Shown: positions 30,013 through 39,204, counted from the stretch's first letter. The stretch is 64,000 nucleotides of DNA from Moraxella bovoculi 237 (GCF_000696305.2 NZ_AOMT01000026.1:1-64000); one strand, 5' to 3'. Numbers and translations are program-made. The notes: generated by a model not told the origin, from the sequence alone.

Positions 30013-30738
30013 TTAATAAACTTTGCCATCTTGATGAATGCGCTCAATCGTGGCCAACTCATTTTGGGTAAATGGCACGGTGAAATCATCAATCTTTTTG
30101 ATGCTTTTGATGGCGATCAGTCCATCATGAATGAAGTCATACAAAGGCTGATAGCCGTGATGATAGGCGGTGAATTTTGCCAAAGAAAACGCTTTTTGTA
30201 ATAAAAATGAATTAAATTGCTTGTATGATAGCTCGCACACCTCTTTGATGGCGTGAATCTGTGCGATGCGTGCGTCTTTTGCGTTAACGGCTTGATAGAC
30301 TTCAACCATCAGCGCATCGGTAATGCCGTCTTGATGGAATGATTGTAGATATGTATTATTTCGTTGGATGGCTTTGGCAAGCACAAGATCGAGCTCCACC
30401 GCCAGAACCGCTGCCTTTACACCTAGGATGCCTGTGGCGAGTGTGTTTTGTGGAATGAGCTTTTCTAGACGACCCGAGCCGTTTAGGGCGTTATTGCCCG
30501 CGGTGAGAAGCTGCTTGGCAAGTATGTCAAAATCCTTATCGCTATAGATGCGATCGATCAGATAATGAGCAAGTGGCGCAGTTTTATTGTTATCAAACAG
30601 TGGTTTATTGGTTCGATGAATGCGTGATTTTTGCCATGTCTGAACTTCATTTAGAATGTGTTTAAGATTGGCATCACTGTGGTGTGGTAGGGCTTGATAG
30701 CCATTTAGGGTATCGACCAAAGATTGAATGTGCGACAT
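30013..30738 (-). CDS. Hypothetical protein, possibly FFLEELY-motif family
   Basis: A 241-residue soluble, mostly helical protein. The ATG at 30738 has GGTAAG upstream and starts SHIQSLVDTLNGYQALPHH; the longer frame looks like leader. The region HYLIDRIYSDKDFDILAKQL occupies the place of the FFLEELY motif known from an uncharacterised Moraxellaceae/Acinetobacter family, but the motif itself is degenerate. No function is known. It is upstream of ubiE on the same strand but separated by a terminator. Confidence 0.6.
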   Translation of the reverse strand: MSHIQSLVDTLNGYQALPHHSDANLKHILNEVQTWQKSRIHRTNKPLFDNNKTAPLAHYLIDRIYSDKDFDILAKQLLTAGNNALNGSGRLEKLIPQNTLATGILGVKAAVLAVELDLVLAKAIQRNNTYLQSFHQDGITDALMVEVYQAVNAKDARIAQIHAIKEVCELSYKQFNSFLLQKAFSLAKFTAYHHGYQPLYDFIHDGLIAIKSIKKIDDFTVPFTQNELATIERIHQDGKVY

Positions 30739-30984
30739 GTACTTACCGATAAAAGCGTCTATAATTTTAAGCCTATGTTGGGGTGGTATATCAAAATTCA
30801 ATCGTAATACCACTCTGGATAAAAACACAAAATGATAACATCTGACACGAATATGACAAAATTTAGCCAAATTGGCGATGATATGTTAAAATTGTCATAA
30901 AACTGTCATATTTGATTCTTACAATATCGCATTCGTGTTTTTCGGGCAGTTTTAAACTAACAATCAAATCGTCTTGGCGGATTT

Positions 30985-32574
30985 ATGGTAAATTCAGCGA
31001 AACAAAGCACACCCATGCTGGCAAATATTTTCTTTGCGGTATTGCTTGCAGGGATGTGCGTTTATTTTGTGATGTGGGGGTTGGAGTATACCTTGCATCA
31101 ACAAGTGCTGCTATTTATGGTAGCAAGCTTTTTTGGTATTTTCATGGCGTTTAACATCGGCGGTAATGACGTGGCGAACTCGTTCGGTACGTCTGTCGGT
31201 GCAGGCACATTGACCGTCACCCAAGCACTTGCGGTGGCGGCTATTTTTGAGGTGTCGGGTGCGGTACTTGCTGGTGCTGCGGTAACTGACACCATCCGAA
31301 GTGGTATCGTGGACATCGGCAAGCTGGGCGTATCGCCAAATCAGTTCATCTATCTGATGCTGTCGGCGCTTGCGGCGGCGGCTTTTTGGTTGCTTTTCGC
31401 CACCAAAAAGGGCTTGCCAGTATCGACCACACACGCCATCATTGGAGGTATCGTTGGTTCATCCATCGTGCTTGGTATTAGCTTTGGTGGTTCAGAGCTT
31501 GCGTTCTCGACCGTTAAATGGTCAAAAATCGGTGAAATCGCCATTTCCTGGGTAATGTCACCTGTGCTTGGCGGTCTGCTGTCTTATATCCTATATGGTC
31601 TTATCAAGCGCAATATCTTGGCGTATAACGACAAAGTAGAAGTGCGTGTCAAGTCATTAAAAGCTCGCAAAAAAGCCCTAAAACGCGAACAAAAAGAGCA
31701 TTTTGAGGCGTTAAATGATGATGAGAAGCTGCCTTATACCACCGCGCTGCTGCGTGACCAAGAAGCCTTTAATGAAGGCGAATGTCAGCGTGATGAACTT
31801 GAGACGGAATATTATCGCTCACTACACGACATTGAGAACGAGCGCAGTAATCTAGACACCCTTAAAGCCCTAAAAACTTGGGTGCCCTTAATCGCGGCGC
31901 TTGGCGCGGTCATCATGACAGCGATGGTGGTATTCAAGGGTCTAAAGAACACGGGTCTAAACCTATCAACGCTGCACGCAAGCCTTGTGATGGGCATGAT
32001 TGGTGCGATGGTGTGGCTAACTGCCTTCATCTATACCAAGACCATTCGCGGTAAGCATAAAGAAGACCTAGGCAAGGCGACATTCATCATGTTCAGCTGG
32101 ATGCAGGTATTTACCGCGTGTGCTTTTGCTTTCTCGCATGGTTCGAACGACATCGCGAACGCGGTCGGTCCTTTCGTTGCCATCCTAGATGTCATCAAAG
32201 AAAACGCCATCGCAGCCAAGGCATCAGTTCCTGCGCCTGTCATGCTGACCTTTGGTGTCTCGCTTATCGTAGGTCTGTGGTTCATCGGTAAAGAAGTCAT
32301 TCAGACTGTCGGCACGAATCTAACCGAGATGCATCCTGCATCAGGCTTTGCTGCAGAGCTAGCAGCAGCAGCGGTCGTGATGGGTGCATCTAGCTTGGGT
32401 ATTCCTGTATCTAGTACGCACATTCTGGTGGGTGCGGTATTGGGTATTGGGATTGTTAATAAGAACACCAACTGGAAGCTCATGAAGCCGATCGGACTTG
32501 CTTGGGTCATCACATTGCCAGCGGCGGCATGTATCAGTGCGCTGTTCTTTGTGGTGCTGTCTAATGTGATGTAA
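30985..32574 (+). CDS. pit: Inorganic phosphate transporter, PiT family
   Basis: Low-affinity metal-phosphate/H+ (or Na+) symporter. The 529-residue polytopic protein has the two inverted signature motifs of the family, GGNDVANSFGTSVGAGT and SHGSNDIANAVGPF, plus STTHAIIGGIVG and SSTHILVGAVLG repeat halves. A large charged cytoplasmic loop (about residues 215-290) separates the halves. No PhoU-like pit accessory gene is next to it. Confidence 0.95.
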   Translation: MVNSAKQSTPMLANIFFAVLLAGMCVYFVMWGLEYTLHQQVLLFMVASFFGIFMAFNIGGNDVANSFGTSVGAGTLTVTQALAVAAIFEVSGAVLAGAAVTDTIRSGIVDIGKLGVSPNQFIYLMLSALAAAAFWLLFATKKGLPVSTTHAIIGGIVGSSIVLGISFGGSELAFSTVKWSKIGEIAISWVMSPVLGGLLSYILYGLIKRNILAYNDKVEVRVKSLKARKKALKREQKEHFEALNDDEKLPYTTALLRDQEAFNEGECQRDELETEYYRSLHDIENERSNLDTLKALKTWVPLIAALGAVIMTAMVVFKGLKNTGLNLSTLHASLVMGMIGAMVWLTAFIYTKTIRGKHKEDLGKATFIMFSWMQVFTACAFAFSHGSNDIANAVGPFVAILDVIKENAIAAKASVPAPVMLTFGVSLIVGLWFIGKEVIQTVGTNLTEMHPASGFAAELAAAAVVMGASSLGIPVSSTHILVGAVLGIGIVNKNTNWKLMKPIGLAWVITLPAAACISALFFVVLSNVM

Positions 32575-32590
32575 GTACACATCAGCCTTC

Positions 32591-32628
32591 AAGCGACTTG
32601 TTATGATGATCATGGCAGGTCGTTTTTT
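32591..32628 (+). terminator. Probable terminator after pit
   Basis: AAGCGACTTG pairs with CAGGTCGTTT with wobbles, followed by six Ts. Less regular than the others. Confidence 0.55.
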
Positions 32629-32692
32629 ATTACAAAGCCATCAACCAAAGCAAATTAAAAATAAAAATGATCTGCGCATGATTGTATAAATT

Positions 32693-32701
32693 TGGTATAC
32701 T
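32693..32701 (+). promoter_or_regulatory. Extended -10 promoter for sdhE
   Basis: TGGTATACT (TGn plus TATACT at 32696-32701), about 44 bases before the sdhE start. Confidence 0.5.
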
Positions 32702-32744
32702 TATGCCAAATTTATCGACTTGTATGATGGCTAACGGAGTGATC

Positions 32745-33011
32745 ATGAGTGACCATATCGAACCGACATTAGAGCAGCGCCGTATTATCTATCAGGCGCG
32801 CCGCGGTCTAAAAGAACTTGATTACTATATTGACCCTTATGTCAAAGAGCATTATCTAAGCGCGTCTGACGATGAGCAGGCGGCATTTGTGCGTTTATTG
32901 GAGCATGAGGATCCTGATTTGTTGTTGTTTTTCTTGGGTCAAGAACGTCCTGATGACGAGGGTGTGGCGCGTCTGATTGAGCGCATGAAACAGCTAAAAT
33001 ATGCTAACTAA
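32745..33011 (+). CDS. sdhE: Succinate dehydrogenase assembly factor SdhE (FAD-binding assembly factor)
   Basis: Small protein that helps covalent flavinylation of SdhA and FrdA. 88 residues from the ATG at 32745, chosen because GGAG precedes it and the family length is about 90; the frame is open upstream. The signature RRGLKELDYYIDPYV (the RGxxE motif) is present, as is EDPDLLLFFLGQERP. It overlaps the next gene by 11 bases, the ygfY-ygfX arrangement. Confidence 0.93.
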   Translation: MSDHIEPTLEQRRIIYQARRGLKELDYYIDPYVKEHYLSASDDEQAAFVRLLEHEDPDLLLFFLGQERPDDEGVARLIERMKQLKYAN

Positions 33012-33480
33012 AACTCCCAATTTCTCCAAAAACATCCTAAACTTAGACATCGTAATCCATCAAAGCTGCCTAAGATTTATCCCTTGGGCGGCATTTGTGA
33101 TTGCAGTGATGCTCATCTCTTGGCAGGCGTTATTAGCGTGGCAATGTGTACTGTTATTTGCCATTACCAGTGTGTTCTCGTGGATTTATGTAGGGCGTAT
33201 TAAGATCGTATGGATGGGCTGTACGCATACTGATGGCCCGTGGCAGCTTAGTGTTGGCCGAGGTATCGGGCGAGGTGTAAGGCGACAGCTATGGCAGGCA
33301 TATCTACTATCCAGTCAGCGAGCGATCGGTATGAATGGGGCGGTGGTATTAAAATTCTATGTGATTGAGCCTAGAAAGCGATACTTTGAGGTGATGATTC
33401 ATCGGCGTGATGTGGCGGATGCTGATTATCGTAAGCTATTGGGTCTTTGTACTTTATCATCTAAGCTGATGACAAATTAA
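33001..33480 (+). CDS. YgfX/CptA-like membrane protein
   Basis: A 159-residue protein with two adjacent membrane helices (about residues 28-65) and a basic C-terminal soluble part (VEYGRIKIVWMGC-like segment then RGIGRGVRRQLWQAYLLSS). Position directly after and overlapping sdhE matches YgfX of enterobacteria, proposed as a toxin-like partner of SdhE; overall similarity to the family is only topological. ATG overlaps the sdhE frame by 11 bases. Uncertain assignment. Confidence 0.65.
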   Translation: MLTKTPNFSKNILNLDIVIHQSCLRFIPWAAFVIAVMLISWQALLAWQCVLLFAITSVFSWIYVGRIKIVWMGCTHTDGPWQLSVGRGIGRGVRRQLWQAYLLSSQRAIGMNGAVVLKFYVIEPRKRYFEVMIHRRDVADADYRKLLGLCTLSSKLMTN

Positions 33481-33625
33481 TAATAATTGCATAAAAAATT
33501 ACACAACAACCACACTCTTATGATTTGATTTTGATAAGATGATGGTGAGTTTCTCGGCAAGTTAAACAGTGCTTGTCGTTTCACATTACAATAATGTATC
33601 AAGATTTAATCACTAAGGATAATTC

Positions 33626-34303
33626 ATGAGCTTACTTCAATCTATCGTAACCCAAGTCGTTCAAAATGCCGTACAAGGCGACCAAAGATCACAGCAGCAA
33701 GGCGGTCTAGGCGGTCTATTGGGTGGACTAGCTGACAGTCAAAACTCTAACGCAGGTCTTGGCGGTGTTCTAGGCAGTCAAGGCAGTTCACAAGCTGGGC
33801 TTGGTGGGCTGCTAAGGGATGTATTGGGTGGTGGCGCACAAAGCCGTCAAGCTAGCCCAACCGATCTTGGTGACATCCTAGGCGGTGTTCTAGGCAGCCA
33901 ATCACAAGCACAAAGCCGTCAGGGTGGCTTTAACAAATCAACATTGCTACTGGCTTTATTGCCTGTCGTGCTTGCCTACATCCAAAAAAATGGCGGTCTG
34001 TCAGGCGTCCTTGCCAAATTCCAAGGCAACGGTCTAGGCAACAAAGCTCAGTCTTGGACGAGCATTGATGTAGACAATGACGGTATCGATGCCGATGATG
34101 TGGCTCGCCTGTTCGGCAGTCAAGAGATTAACGAAGTTGCCCAAAAGACAGGCGCAAGCGAACTAGAAGTGCGCCAAGGCATTGCAGGATTGCTACCACA
34201 GATTATGAACGATCTTACGCCACACGGCAGTGTCGAGGCTGACGAGAGTGAGGCAAATGCTGAGATCGATCAGATTCTATCACAGCTTCGTGGTAAGTTC
34301 TAA
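33626..34303 (+). CDS. DUF937 (YidB-like) protein
   Basis: A 225-residue protein whose N-terminal half is a Gly/Leu/Gln/Ser-rich low-complexity region with repeated LGGVLGSQ and GLGGLL units. The C-terminal half is a helical region (about 145-215) with a polar DVDNDGIDADDVARLFG stretch and the segment ASELEVRQGIAGLLPQIM, characteristic of DUF937/YidB. The short hydrophobic stretch LLALLPVVLAYI may be membrane associated. Function unknown. RBS AAGGAT. Confidence 0.85.
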   Translation: MSLLQSIVTQVVQNAVQGDQRSQQQGGLGGLLGGLADSQNSNAGLGGVLGSQGSSQAGLGGLLRDVLGGGAQSRQASPTDLGDILGGVLGSQSQAQSRQGGFNKSTLLLALLPVVLAYIQKNGGLSGVLAKFQGNGLGNKAQSWTSIDVDNDGIDADDVARLFGSQEINEVAQKTGASELEVRQGIAGLLPQIMNDLTPHGSVEADESEANAEIDQILSQLRGKF

Positions 34304-34328
34304 TCAGTATTCTTTAATCATTATTCAT

Positions 34329-34360
34329 AAAGCCATCTATCATAGATGGCTTTATTTTTT
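34329..34360 (+). terminator. Terminator after the DUF937 gene
   Basis: AAAGCCATCTA / TAGATGGCTTT with a 3-base loop, then T-run. Confidence 0.88.
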
Positions 34361-34459
34361 ATCTAATATCTCAATTTTCATTATATTCATGGTGATTTTC
34401 TGTGGTTATATCATAAATCTTTGACAAAAAACTGCTCAATAATCGTTCTAGCTTGTGAT

Positions 34460-34570
34460 TCATTTGCTATAGGAGAGTGGTGGAAAGTTGGCTTTGTGAT
34501 GAGTGTGGTTAAATTGGTGGTCTGGATTGCCGTGGCATTGGTATGGTGGAAAGTACTGGGCTATTACTAA
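34460..34570 (+). pseudogene. Remnant C-terminus, probably of an SLC13/DASS-type transporter
   Basis: One frame reads SFAIGEWWKVGFVMSVVK (34460-34513), then a hydrophobic helix LVVWIAVALVWWKVLGYY and stop (34568-34570). The FAIGEWWKVGF segment and WWKVLG tail resemble the last helix and end of DASS-family Na+/dicarboxylate or sulfate symporters. No start or upstream homologous sequence is present, yet a strong terminator follows at 34595. The ATG-initiated 23-residue ORF (34499-34570) is therefore more likely a leftover than a small gene, though it lacks any direct proof either way. Confidence 0.4.
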
Positions 34571-34594
34571 TCCAAATCTTTGCGCAATTCCTCC

Positions 34595-34626
34595 AAAAAA
34601 AACGGTTCAGCTTTGAACCGTTTTTT
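34595..34626 (+). terminator. Terminator of the lost transporter gene
   Basis: AAAAAACGGTTCA / TGAACCGTTTTTT perfect 13-bp stem, 25 bases after the remnant's stop, with no intact gene to serve. Confidence 0.85.
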
Positions 34627-34662
34627 GTTATGATGATTTTTTTGTATATATAAGGGTGACCT

Positions 34663-35337
34663 ATGGCGAATTTGGCGTTATTTGATTTGGACATGACGAT
34701 GCTGAATGTGGACAGTGACCACAGTTGGGGGCAGTTTATCGTGGAGCGTGGTTTGGTGGATGCAGGCGTGTATGCTAATGCTAACGATAAATTTTACCAA
34801 GATTACATCAATGGAACGCTTGATGCGGTGGAATATAATGAGTTTGTGGCGGATTTTTTGAGCACGCAAAGCATGGATGAACTACAAGTATATCGCCAGG
34901 AATATCTGGACACTTGGATAATTCCGAATATGCGCCCAAAGGCACTTGAACAAATCAAACACCATAAGAATCAAGGGGATACCGTGGTAGTCATCAGCGC
35001 GACCAATGACTTTGTGGTAAAACCAATCGCCAGTCTATTCGGGGTGGATGATGCGCACACGATGGCTACAGCACTTGAGATTAAGGACAATAGCTACACG
35101 GGCAAGGTTGCGGGCCGTCCTAATTTCAAGGAAGGCAAACTGTACCATCTAGGCGAATTTATCAAGCGTTGTCAAGACAGTAATATCACCTTTGACAAGA
35201 CCATCGCCTATTCTGATTCAAAAAATGACCTGCCGCTACTCAACTTTGCTGATGAAGCGGTGTGCATCACCCCTGATGACATCCTAAGACGAGAGGCTCA
35301 TGCGAGAGGGTGGCGCATTGAGGATTGGTCGCTTTAA
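34663..35337 (+). CDS. HAD-superfamily subfamily IB phosphatase
   Basis: A 224-residue cytoplasmic hydrolase. The catalytic DLDMT at D8/D10, the SAT (VVVISATNDF) motif II near residue 110, a conserved lysine (FKEGK), and the DxxND motif SDSKNDLPLL place it in the HAD-IB phosphoserine-phosphatase-like group. The substrate is unknown; several relatives dephosphorylate histidinol phosphate or phosphoserine. Independent of neighbours. Confidence 0.85.
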   Translation: MANLALFDLDMTMLNVDSDHSWGQFIVERGLVDAGVYANANDKFYQDYINGTLDAVEYNEFVADFLSTQSMDELQVYRQEYLDTWIIPNMRPKALEQIKHHKNQGDTVVVISATNDFVVKPIASLFGVDDAHTMATALEIKDNSYTGKVAGRPNFKEGKLYHLGEFIKRCQDSNITFDKTIAYSDSKNDLPLLNFADEAVCITPDDILRREAHARGWRIEDWSL

Positions 35338-35358
35338 TGAGTTTGTAGCTGTTTGATG

Positions 35359-36420
35359 CTATTCAAACAAATCAAGCTGTTCAACGCTATCAATACTCTC
35401 AAGATTTGAAAAAGTAACACCAACCAAGCGTACAGGCAGGTGCTTTGGGGTGTTATGATACAGTTCATGCAGCCAAGGCAGAACGGCATCTGGACTCTTG
35501 AAGGGTGACTTCACCGAGTGGCTGCGCGTAATCTGACTAAAATCACTGTATTTTAGTTTTAAAGTGACCGTGTGGGCGCGCATTTGGCGCTGGATCAGAT
35601 CCTGCCAAGCTTCTAGATTCTGCTCATGGATTCTACCAAGGATGAATTCGTCATTGGCGGAGTTCTCGGTAAAGGTAATCTCGGTGCCAATGGACTTGCG
35701 CACGCGTTCTGACTTGACTTCACGTTCATCGTGTCCGTGAGCGATGTTGTGATAGAACCGCCCGCGCTTATTCCCAAACACTTCCACCAGTCGGTATAGG
35801 GGCATGTTTTTTAGGTCTTGACCTGTAAATACGCCCAGCTCGTGCAGTCTTTTGGCGCTGGCTTTGCCAATGCCGTGGAAGCGCTCAATAGGTAGCTTGC
35901 TGATAAAATCATCCGCCATGTCAGGCGTGATGACGGCGATGCCATTGGGCTTGTTGATGTCGGAGGCGATTTTGGCAAGCATCTTATTAAATGACACGCC
36001 GGCTGATGAGGTTAGCCCCGTTTGTTTATAAATCTCAGCGCGTAGCCAGTTCGCCATCAGTGTCGCCGAGCCGTTGCAGTGAAGTTTACCTGTAACATCT
36101 AGATAAGCTTCATCGAGTGATAAGGGTTCGACCATGTCAGTAAGCTTTAGCATGATGGTTTTGACTTGGTTGCTGACGGCGCGGTATACTTCAAACCGTG
36201 GGCGGACGAAGATAGCCTGCGGGCAGCGTTTTTGAGCTTCGTAGCAACTCATCGCTGAACGCACGCCAAAGGCTCGAACCTCGTAACTGGCTGCTGCCAC
36301 CACACCACGACCTTTAGGATCTCCGCCGACAACCAGAGGCTTACCGCGATATTCTAGATGGTCACGTTGCTCGACACTGGCGAAGAATGCGTCCATGTCT
36401 AGGTGGATGATTTTACGCAT
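35359..36420 (-). CDS. dinB: DNA polymerase IV (Y family)
   Basis: Error-prone translesion polymerase. 353 residues from the ATG at 36420 (an in-frame TTG at 36447 lies inside rsmE). Catalytic carboxylates are visible in HLDMDAFFASVEQRD (residues about 6-20) and SLDEAYLDV. Little-finger region present (VTLKLKYSDFSQITRSH). It starts eight bases after the rsmE stop, so it is probably co-transcribed with rsmE. I see no LexA box. Confidence 0.95.
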   Translation of the reverse strand: MRKIIHLDMDAFFASVEQRDHLEYRGKPLVVGGDPKGRGVVAAASYEVRAFGVRSAMSCYEAQKRCPQAIFVRPRFEVYRAVSNQVKTIMLKLTDMVEPLSLDEAYLDVTGKLHCNGSATLMANWLRAEIYKQTGLTSSAGVSFNKMLAKIASDINKPNGIAVITPDMADDFISKLPIERFHGIGKASAKRLHELGVFTGQDLKNMPLYRLVEVFGNKRGRFYHNIAHGHDEREVKSERVRKSIGTEITFTENSANDEFILGRIHEQNLEAWQDLIQRQMRAHTVTLKLKYSDFSQITRSHSVKSPFKSPDAVLPWLHELYHNTPKHLPVRLVGVTFSNLESIDSVEQLDLFE

Positions 36421-36428
36421 GGGCTTAG

Positions 36429-37148
36429 CTATCGAGACAGCGCCCAAATCGTCTGCAGGGCAGATAACGCTACCACAGGCGCGGTCTCAGTGCGCAGAAC
36501 GCGTTCACCGATTGTCCAAGCGTGAAAGCCGTGATCGATAGCAAGATCGATTTCATCTTGACTAAGCCCGCCCTCAGGTCCGACGAGTAGGGCGATGTCT
36601 TGGGGTAGGTGAGTTGGCTGGTAGTCGCCATCACTGACCGCCATGATGAGCTTTAAAATTGAGGTGCATTGAGGGACCCAGTCACGTACGTCAATGGGCG
36701 GTAGAACCTGCGGGACGATATTTAGACCGCACTGTTCACAAGCAGCAACAGCAACGGCCTGCCAATGAGTGAGTTTTTTCTTATCACGTTCGTATTTTAG
36801 GTGCTCTTGGCAGTGTTCGCTGGTCAGTAGCTGAATCTGACGAACACCCATCTCGGTGGCTTTTTGAATGGCGTAATCCATGCGTTCGCCGCGGCCCATC
36901 ACTTGCCCTAGAGTCACTTTAAAGGGTGCGTCTTTGTTATTGGGATTGTAGTTATTAATGGTGACTTGGGCGGATTTTTTATCAATGTGCGTGAGTGTCA
37001 CGGTATATTCGCCGCCTTGCCCATTAAACAGCACGGCATTATCGCTAACGCGTGCGCGCAGCACCTTACCCCAATGATGTGCGACATCATCAGGCAGAGT
37101 AAGAACATCACCGACAACCAGTTCACAATCCACAAAAAAACGATTCAT
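36429..37148 (-). CDS. rsmE: 16S rRNA m3U1498 methyltransferase
   Basis: SPOUT-class methyltransferase for 16S rRNA U1498. 239 residues from the ATG at 37148, which overlaps the TGA of the DUF1294 gene (TGATG). N-terminal PUA-like domain (FVDCELVVGDVL) and C-terminal knotted SAM site with LLVGPEGGLSQDEIDLA and LGERVLRTETA-like GERVLRTETAPVVAL. Operon DUF1294-rsmE-dinB on the minus strand. Confidence 0.96.
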   Translation of the reverse strand: MNRFFVDCELVVGDVLTLPDDVAHHWGKVLRARVSDNAVLFNGQGGEYTVTLTHIDKKSAQVTINNYNPNNKDAPFKVTLGQVMGRGERMDYAIQKATEMGVRQIQLLTSEHCQEHLKYERDKKKLTHWQAVAVAACEQCGLNIVPQVLPPIDVRDWVPQCTSILKLIMAVSDGDYQPTHLPQDIALLVGPEGGLSQDEIDLAIDHGFHAWTIGERVLRTETAPVVALSALQTIWALSR

Positions 37149-37519
37149 CAATACGGCTCAATCAAAAATAAATAAACCATCGCCGCAATGTTGGCGATGA
37201 TGGTAAGATAAAAAGTAAGTTGGAATTCTTCTTTTTGGGTCTTATGGCGAAGCTGATGCTGGGAAAAAGCCGCACCGATCCAGCCACCAAGAAGCGACCA
37301 AAGATGTAGGCTGTACTCAGCGATGCGGCGCTCTTTATTCTTGGCCGCTTGTTTGTCCAGTGCGTACATGCCATAGCTGGCAAGGCTGGTAACGCCATGA
37401 ATGGCAGCCACCATCCAAGGCAACACGCCAATGACGATCAATATCGCTACGATTGCCAGATAGCCCGTAGCGGTATAACATGCCAATATGGAGCGCGGCG
37501 CTCGTTTTTGTCCTACCAT
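37148..37519 (-). CDS. DUF1294 membrane protein
   Basis: A 123-residue protein with three or four hydrophobic helices. Family signatures: YALDKQAAK, RIAEYSLHLWSLLGGWIGA and RHKTQKEEF. It lacks the N-terminal cold-shock domain that some homologues have. Function unknown. Overlaps rsmE by one base pair of codons and is the first gene of that operon. Confidence 0.88.
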   Translation of the reverse strand: MVGQKRAPRSILACYTATGYLAIVAILIVIGVLPWMVAAIHGVTSLASYGMYALDKQAAKNKERRIAEYSLHLWSLLGGWIGAAFSQHQLRHKTQKEEFQLTFYLTIIANIAAMVYLFLIEPY

Positions 37520-37613
37520 GATAATAAATCCAGCGCCTTTAACAGCTATTTATAAAGTATCAATAACCCTAAAAGTAAAGTAAATCAATTCAGTAAAAAA
37601 TTCATCCATAGAT

Positions 37614-37650
37614 GATAAAAAGATGACAACGGCTGGCATTGTCATCTTTT
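37614..37650 (-). terminator. Terminator after ahcY
   Basis: Minus strand AAAAGATGACAA / TTGTCATCTTTT perfect stem with a 9-base loop, followed by Ts. Confidence 0.88.
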
Positions 37651-37660
37651 GTGATGCAGA

Positions 37661-39049
37661 TTAGTACTTGTATTCATCTGGCTTGAATGGGCCATCTACT
37701 GACACACCGATGTAGCTGGCCTGCTCTGGCGTAAGCTTAGTCATCACACCATTAAAGCCTGCAACCATGGCGGCGGCGACTTCTTCGTCTAGTTTTTTGG
37801 GTAGAACTTTAACATAAACCTTGCCTTGCTTGTCAGCACTTGGCAAGTCGGCAAATTTTTCTTTGTACAGATGGATTTGGGCAAGCACTTGGTTGGCAAA
37901 TGAGCCGTCCATAATCCGAGACGGGTGTCCTGTGGCGTTGCCTAGGTTGACAAGGCGACCTTCGGATAGGACGATAAGATAGTCCGACTCATCATTTGAG
38001 CGATAGACTTGATGAACTTGTGGCTTGACTTCCACCCATTTCCAGTTTTTACGCATAAAGTCGGTGTCAATTTCAGTATCAAAATGCCCGATGTTGCACA
38101 CCACAGCGGTGGATTTTAGAGCCTTTAGCATCTCGGCGTTACACACGTGATAGTTGCCTGTGGTGGTAACGACAAGGTCAGTATCTTGGAGTAGTGTAGT
38201 ATTAACTCCTTGATTTTGCTCACCACCTACAAATGGAGAAACAAGCTCATAGCCGTCCATACACGCTTGCATGGCACAAATAGGGTCAATCTCGCTGACA
38301 CGCACAATCATGCTTTCTTGACGCAGGCTTTGGGCAGAGCCTTTGCCCACGTCGCCATAACCAATCACCAACGCACGGCGACCAGACAACAACATATCCG
38401 TACCACGCTTGATGGCGTCATTGAGTGAATGGCGACAGCCGTATTTGTTGTCGTTTTTGGATTTGGTGACAGCATCATTGACGTTAATTGCAGGGACTTT
38501 AAGCTCTCCTTTGCCAAGCATTTCAATCAAACGGTGTACGCCTGTTGTGGTTTCTTCGGAAATGCCGTGAATACTATCTAGCATTTGGGGGTATTTGTTG
38601 TGAATGAGTGCGGTCAAGTCACCACCGTCATCTAGGATAAGGTTGGCATCCCACAGTTTGCCGTCTTTGTGGATTTGTTGTTCTAGGCACCATTCGTACT
38701 CTTCTTCGGTCTCGCCTTTCCATGCAAAGACAGGAATGCCGGCGGCGGCAATGGCGGCGGCGGCGTGGTCTTGGGTGCTAAAAATGTTGCACGAAGTCCA
38801 GCGAACCTGCGCCCCTAGTGCCACAAGCGTTTCAATCAAGACGGCCGTTTGAACGGTCATGTGGATACAGCCCACAATCTTCGCCCCTGCTAGGGGCTTT
38901 TGGCTGGCGTAGCGTTTGCGAATGCCCATAAGAGCAGGCATTTCGGTTTCGGCAAGTTTAATCTCTTTGCGACCAAACTCAGCAAGGCTAATATCGGCGA
39001 CTTTGTAGTCTTTAAATTCTTGGGCGGTAACTGTAGACACTGCGTCCAC
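37661..39049 (-). CDS. ahcY: Adenosylhomocysteinase (S-adenosyl-L-homocysteine hydrolase)
   Basis: Hydrolyses S-adenosylhomocysteine, the by-product of methyltransferases, to adenosine and homocysteine. The 462-residue protein contains the NAD-binding [14 protein letters not shown], the segment [16 protein letters not shown], and the C-terminal KPDEYKY ending. Start has AAGGAGTGG upstream. Its leader contains an SAH riboswitch (see that entry), so expression should rise as SAH accumulates. Confidence 0.97.
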   Translation of the reverse strand: MDAVSTVTAQEFKDYKVADISLAEFGRKEIKLAETEMPALMGIRKRYASQKPLAGAKIVGCIHMTVQTAVLIETLVALGAQVRWTSCNIFSTQDHAAAAIAAAGIPVFAWKGETEEEYEWCLEQQIHKDGKLWDANLILDDGGDLTALIHNKYPQMLDSIHGISEETTTGVHRLIEMLGKGELKVPAINVNDAVTKSKNDNKYGCRHSLNDAIKRGTDMLLSGRRALVIGYGDVGKGSAQSLRQESMIVRVSEIDPICAMQACMDGYELVSPFVGGEQNQGVNTTLLQDTDLVVTTTGNYHVCNAEMLKALKSTAVVCNIGHFDTEIDTDFMRKNWKWVEVKPQVHQVYRSNDESDYLIVLSEGRLVNLGNATGHPSRIMDGSFANQVLAQIHLYKEKFADLPSADKQGKVYVKVLPKKLDEEVAAAMVAGFNGVMTKLTPEQASYIGVSVDGPFKPDEYKY

Positions 39050-39083
39050 TCCTTAAATCTATGAAAAAATTAGAAAATAACGC

Positions 39084-39168
39084 AGATGTCGTTGTTTTGC
39101 TCTTATTAAATTAAAAAATTAAAGAACGCCAAGCCTGACCGTTGAACGGATGCAACATCTCTTGGGTA
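39084..39168 (-). promoter_or_regulatory. S-adenosylhomocysteine (SAH) riboswitch
   Basis: Minus strand, in the ahcY leader, 35 bases before the start codon. P1: CCAAG (39161-39165) with CTTGG (39129-39133). Then AGATGTTGCA, a short P2 hairpin CCGTTCAACGG, and the conserved CAGGCTTGG, as in known SAH riboswitches (GAGCGCUGCA ... CAGGCUCG). The pseudoknot P4 is also present: AGATGT (39155-39160) pairs with ACATCT (39084-39089), in the context AACGACATCT that mirrors the conserved AACGGCGCUC. Unusual: the linker between P1 and P4 is about 35 bases, A/T rich. No covariance search was done. Confidence 0.8.
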
Positions 39169-39175
39169 ACTTGCT

Positions 39176-39204
39176 ATTATAGCAAAATTTTAGAATGGGT
39201 TAAA
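39176..39204 (-). promoter_or_regulatory. Promoter of the ahcY leader
   Basis: Minus strand TATAAT (39176-39181) preceded at 17 bases by TTTAAC (39199-39204). The predicted start lies about one turn upstream of riboswitch P1, which supports the riboswitch call. Confidence 0.75.
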
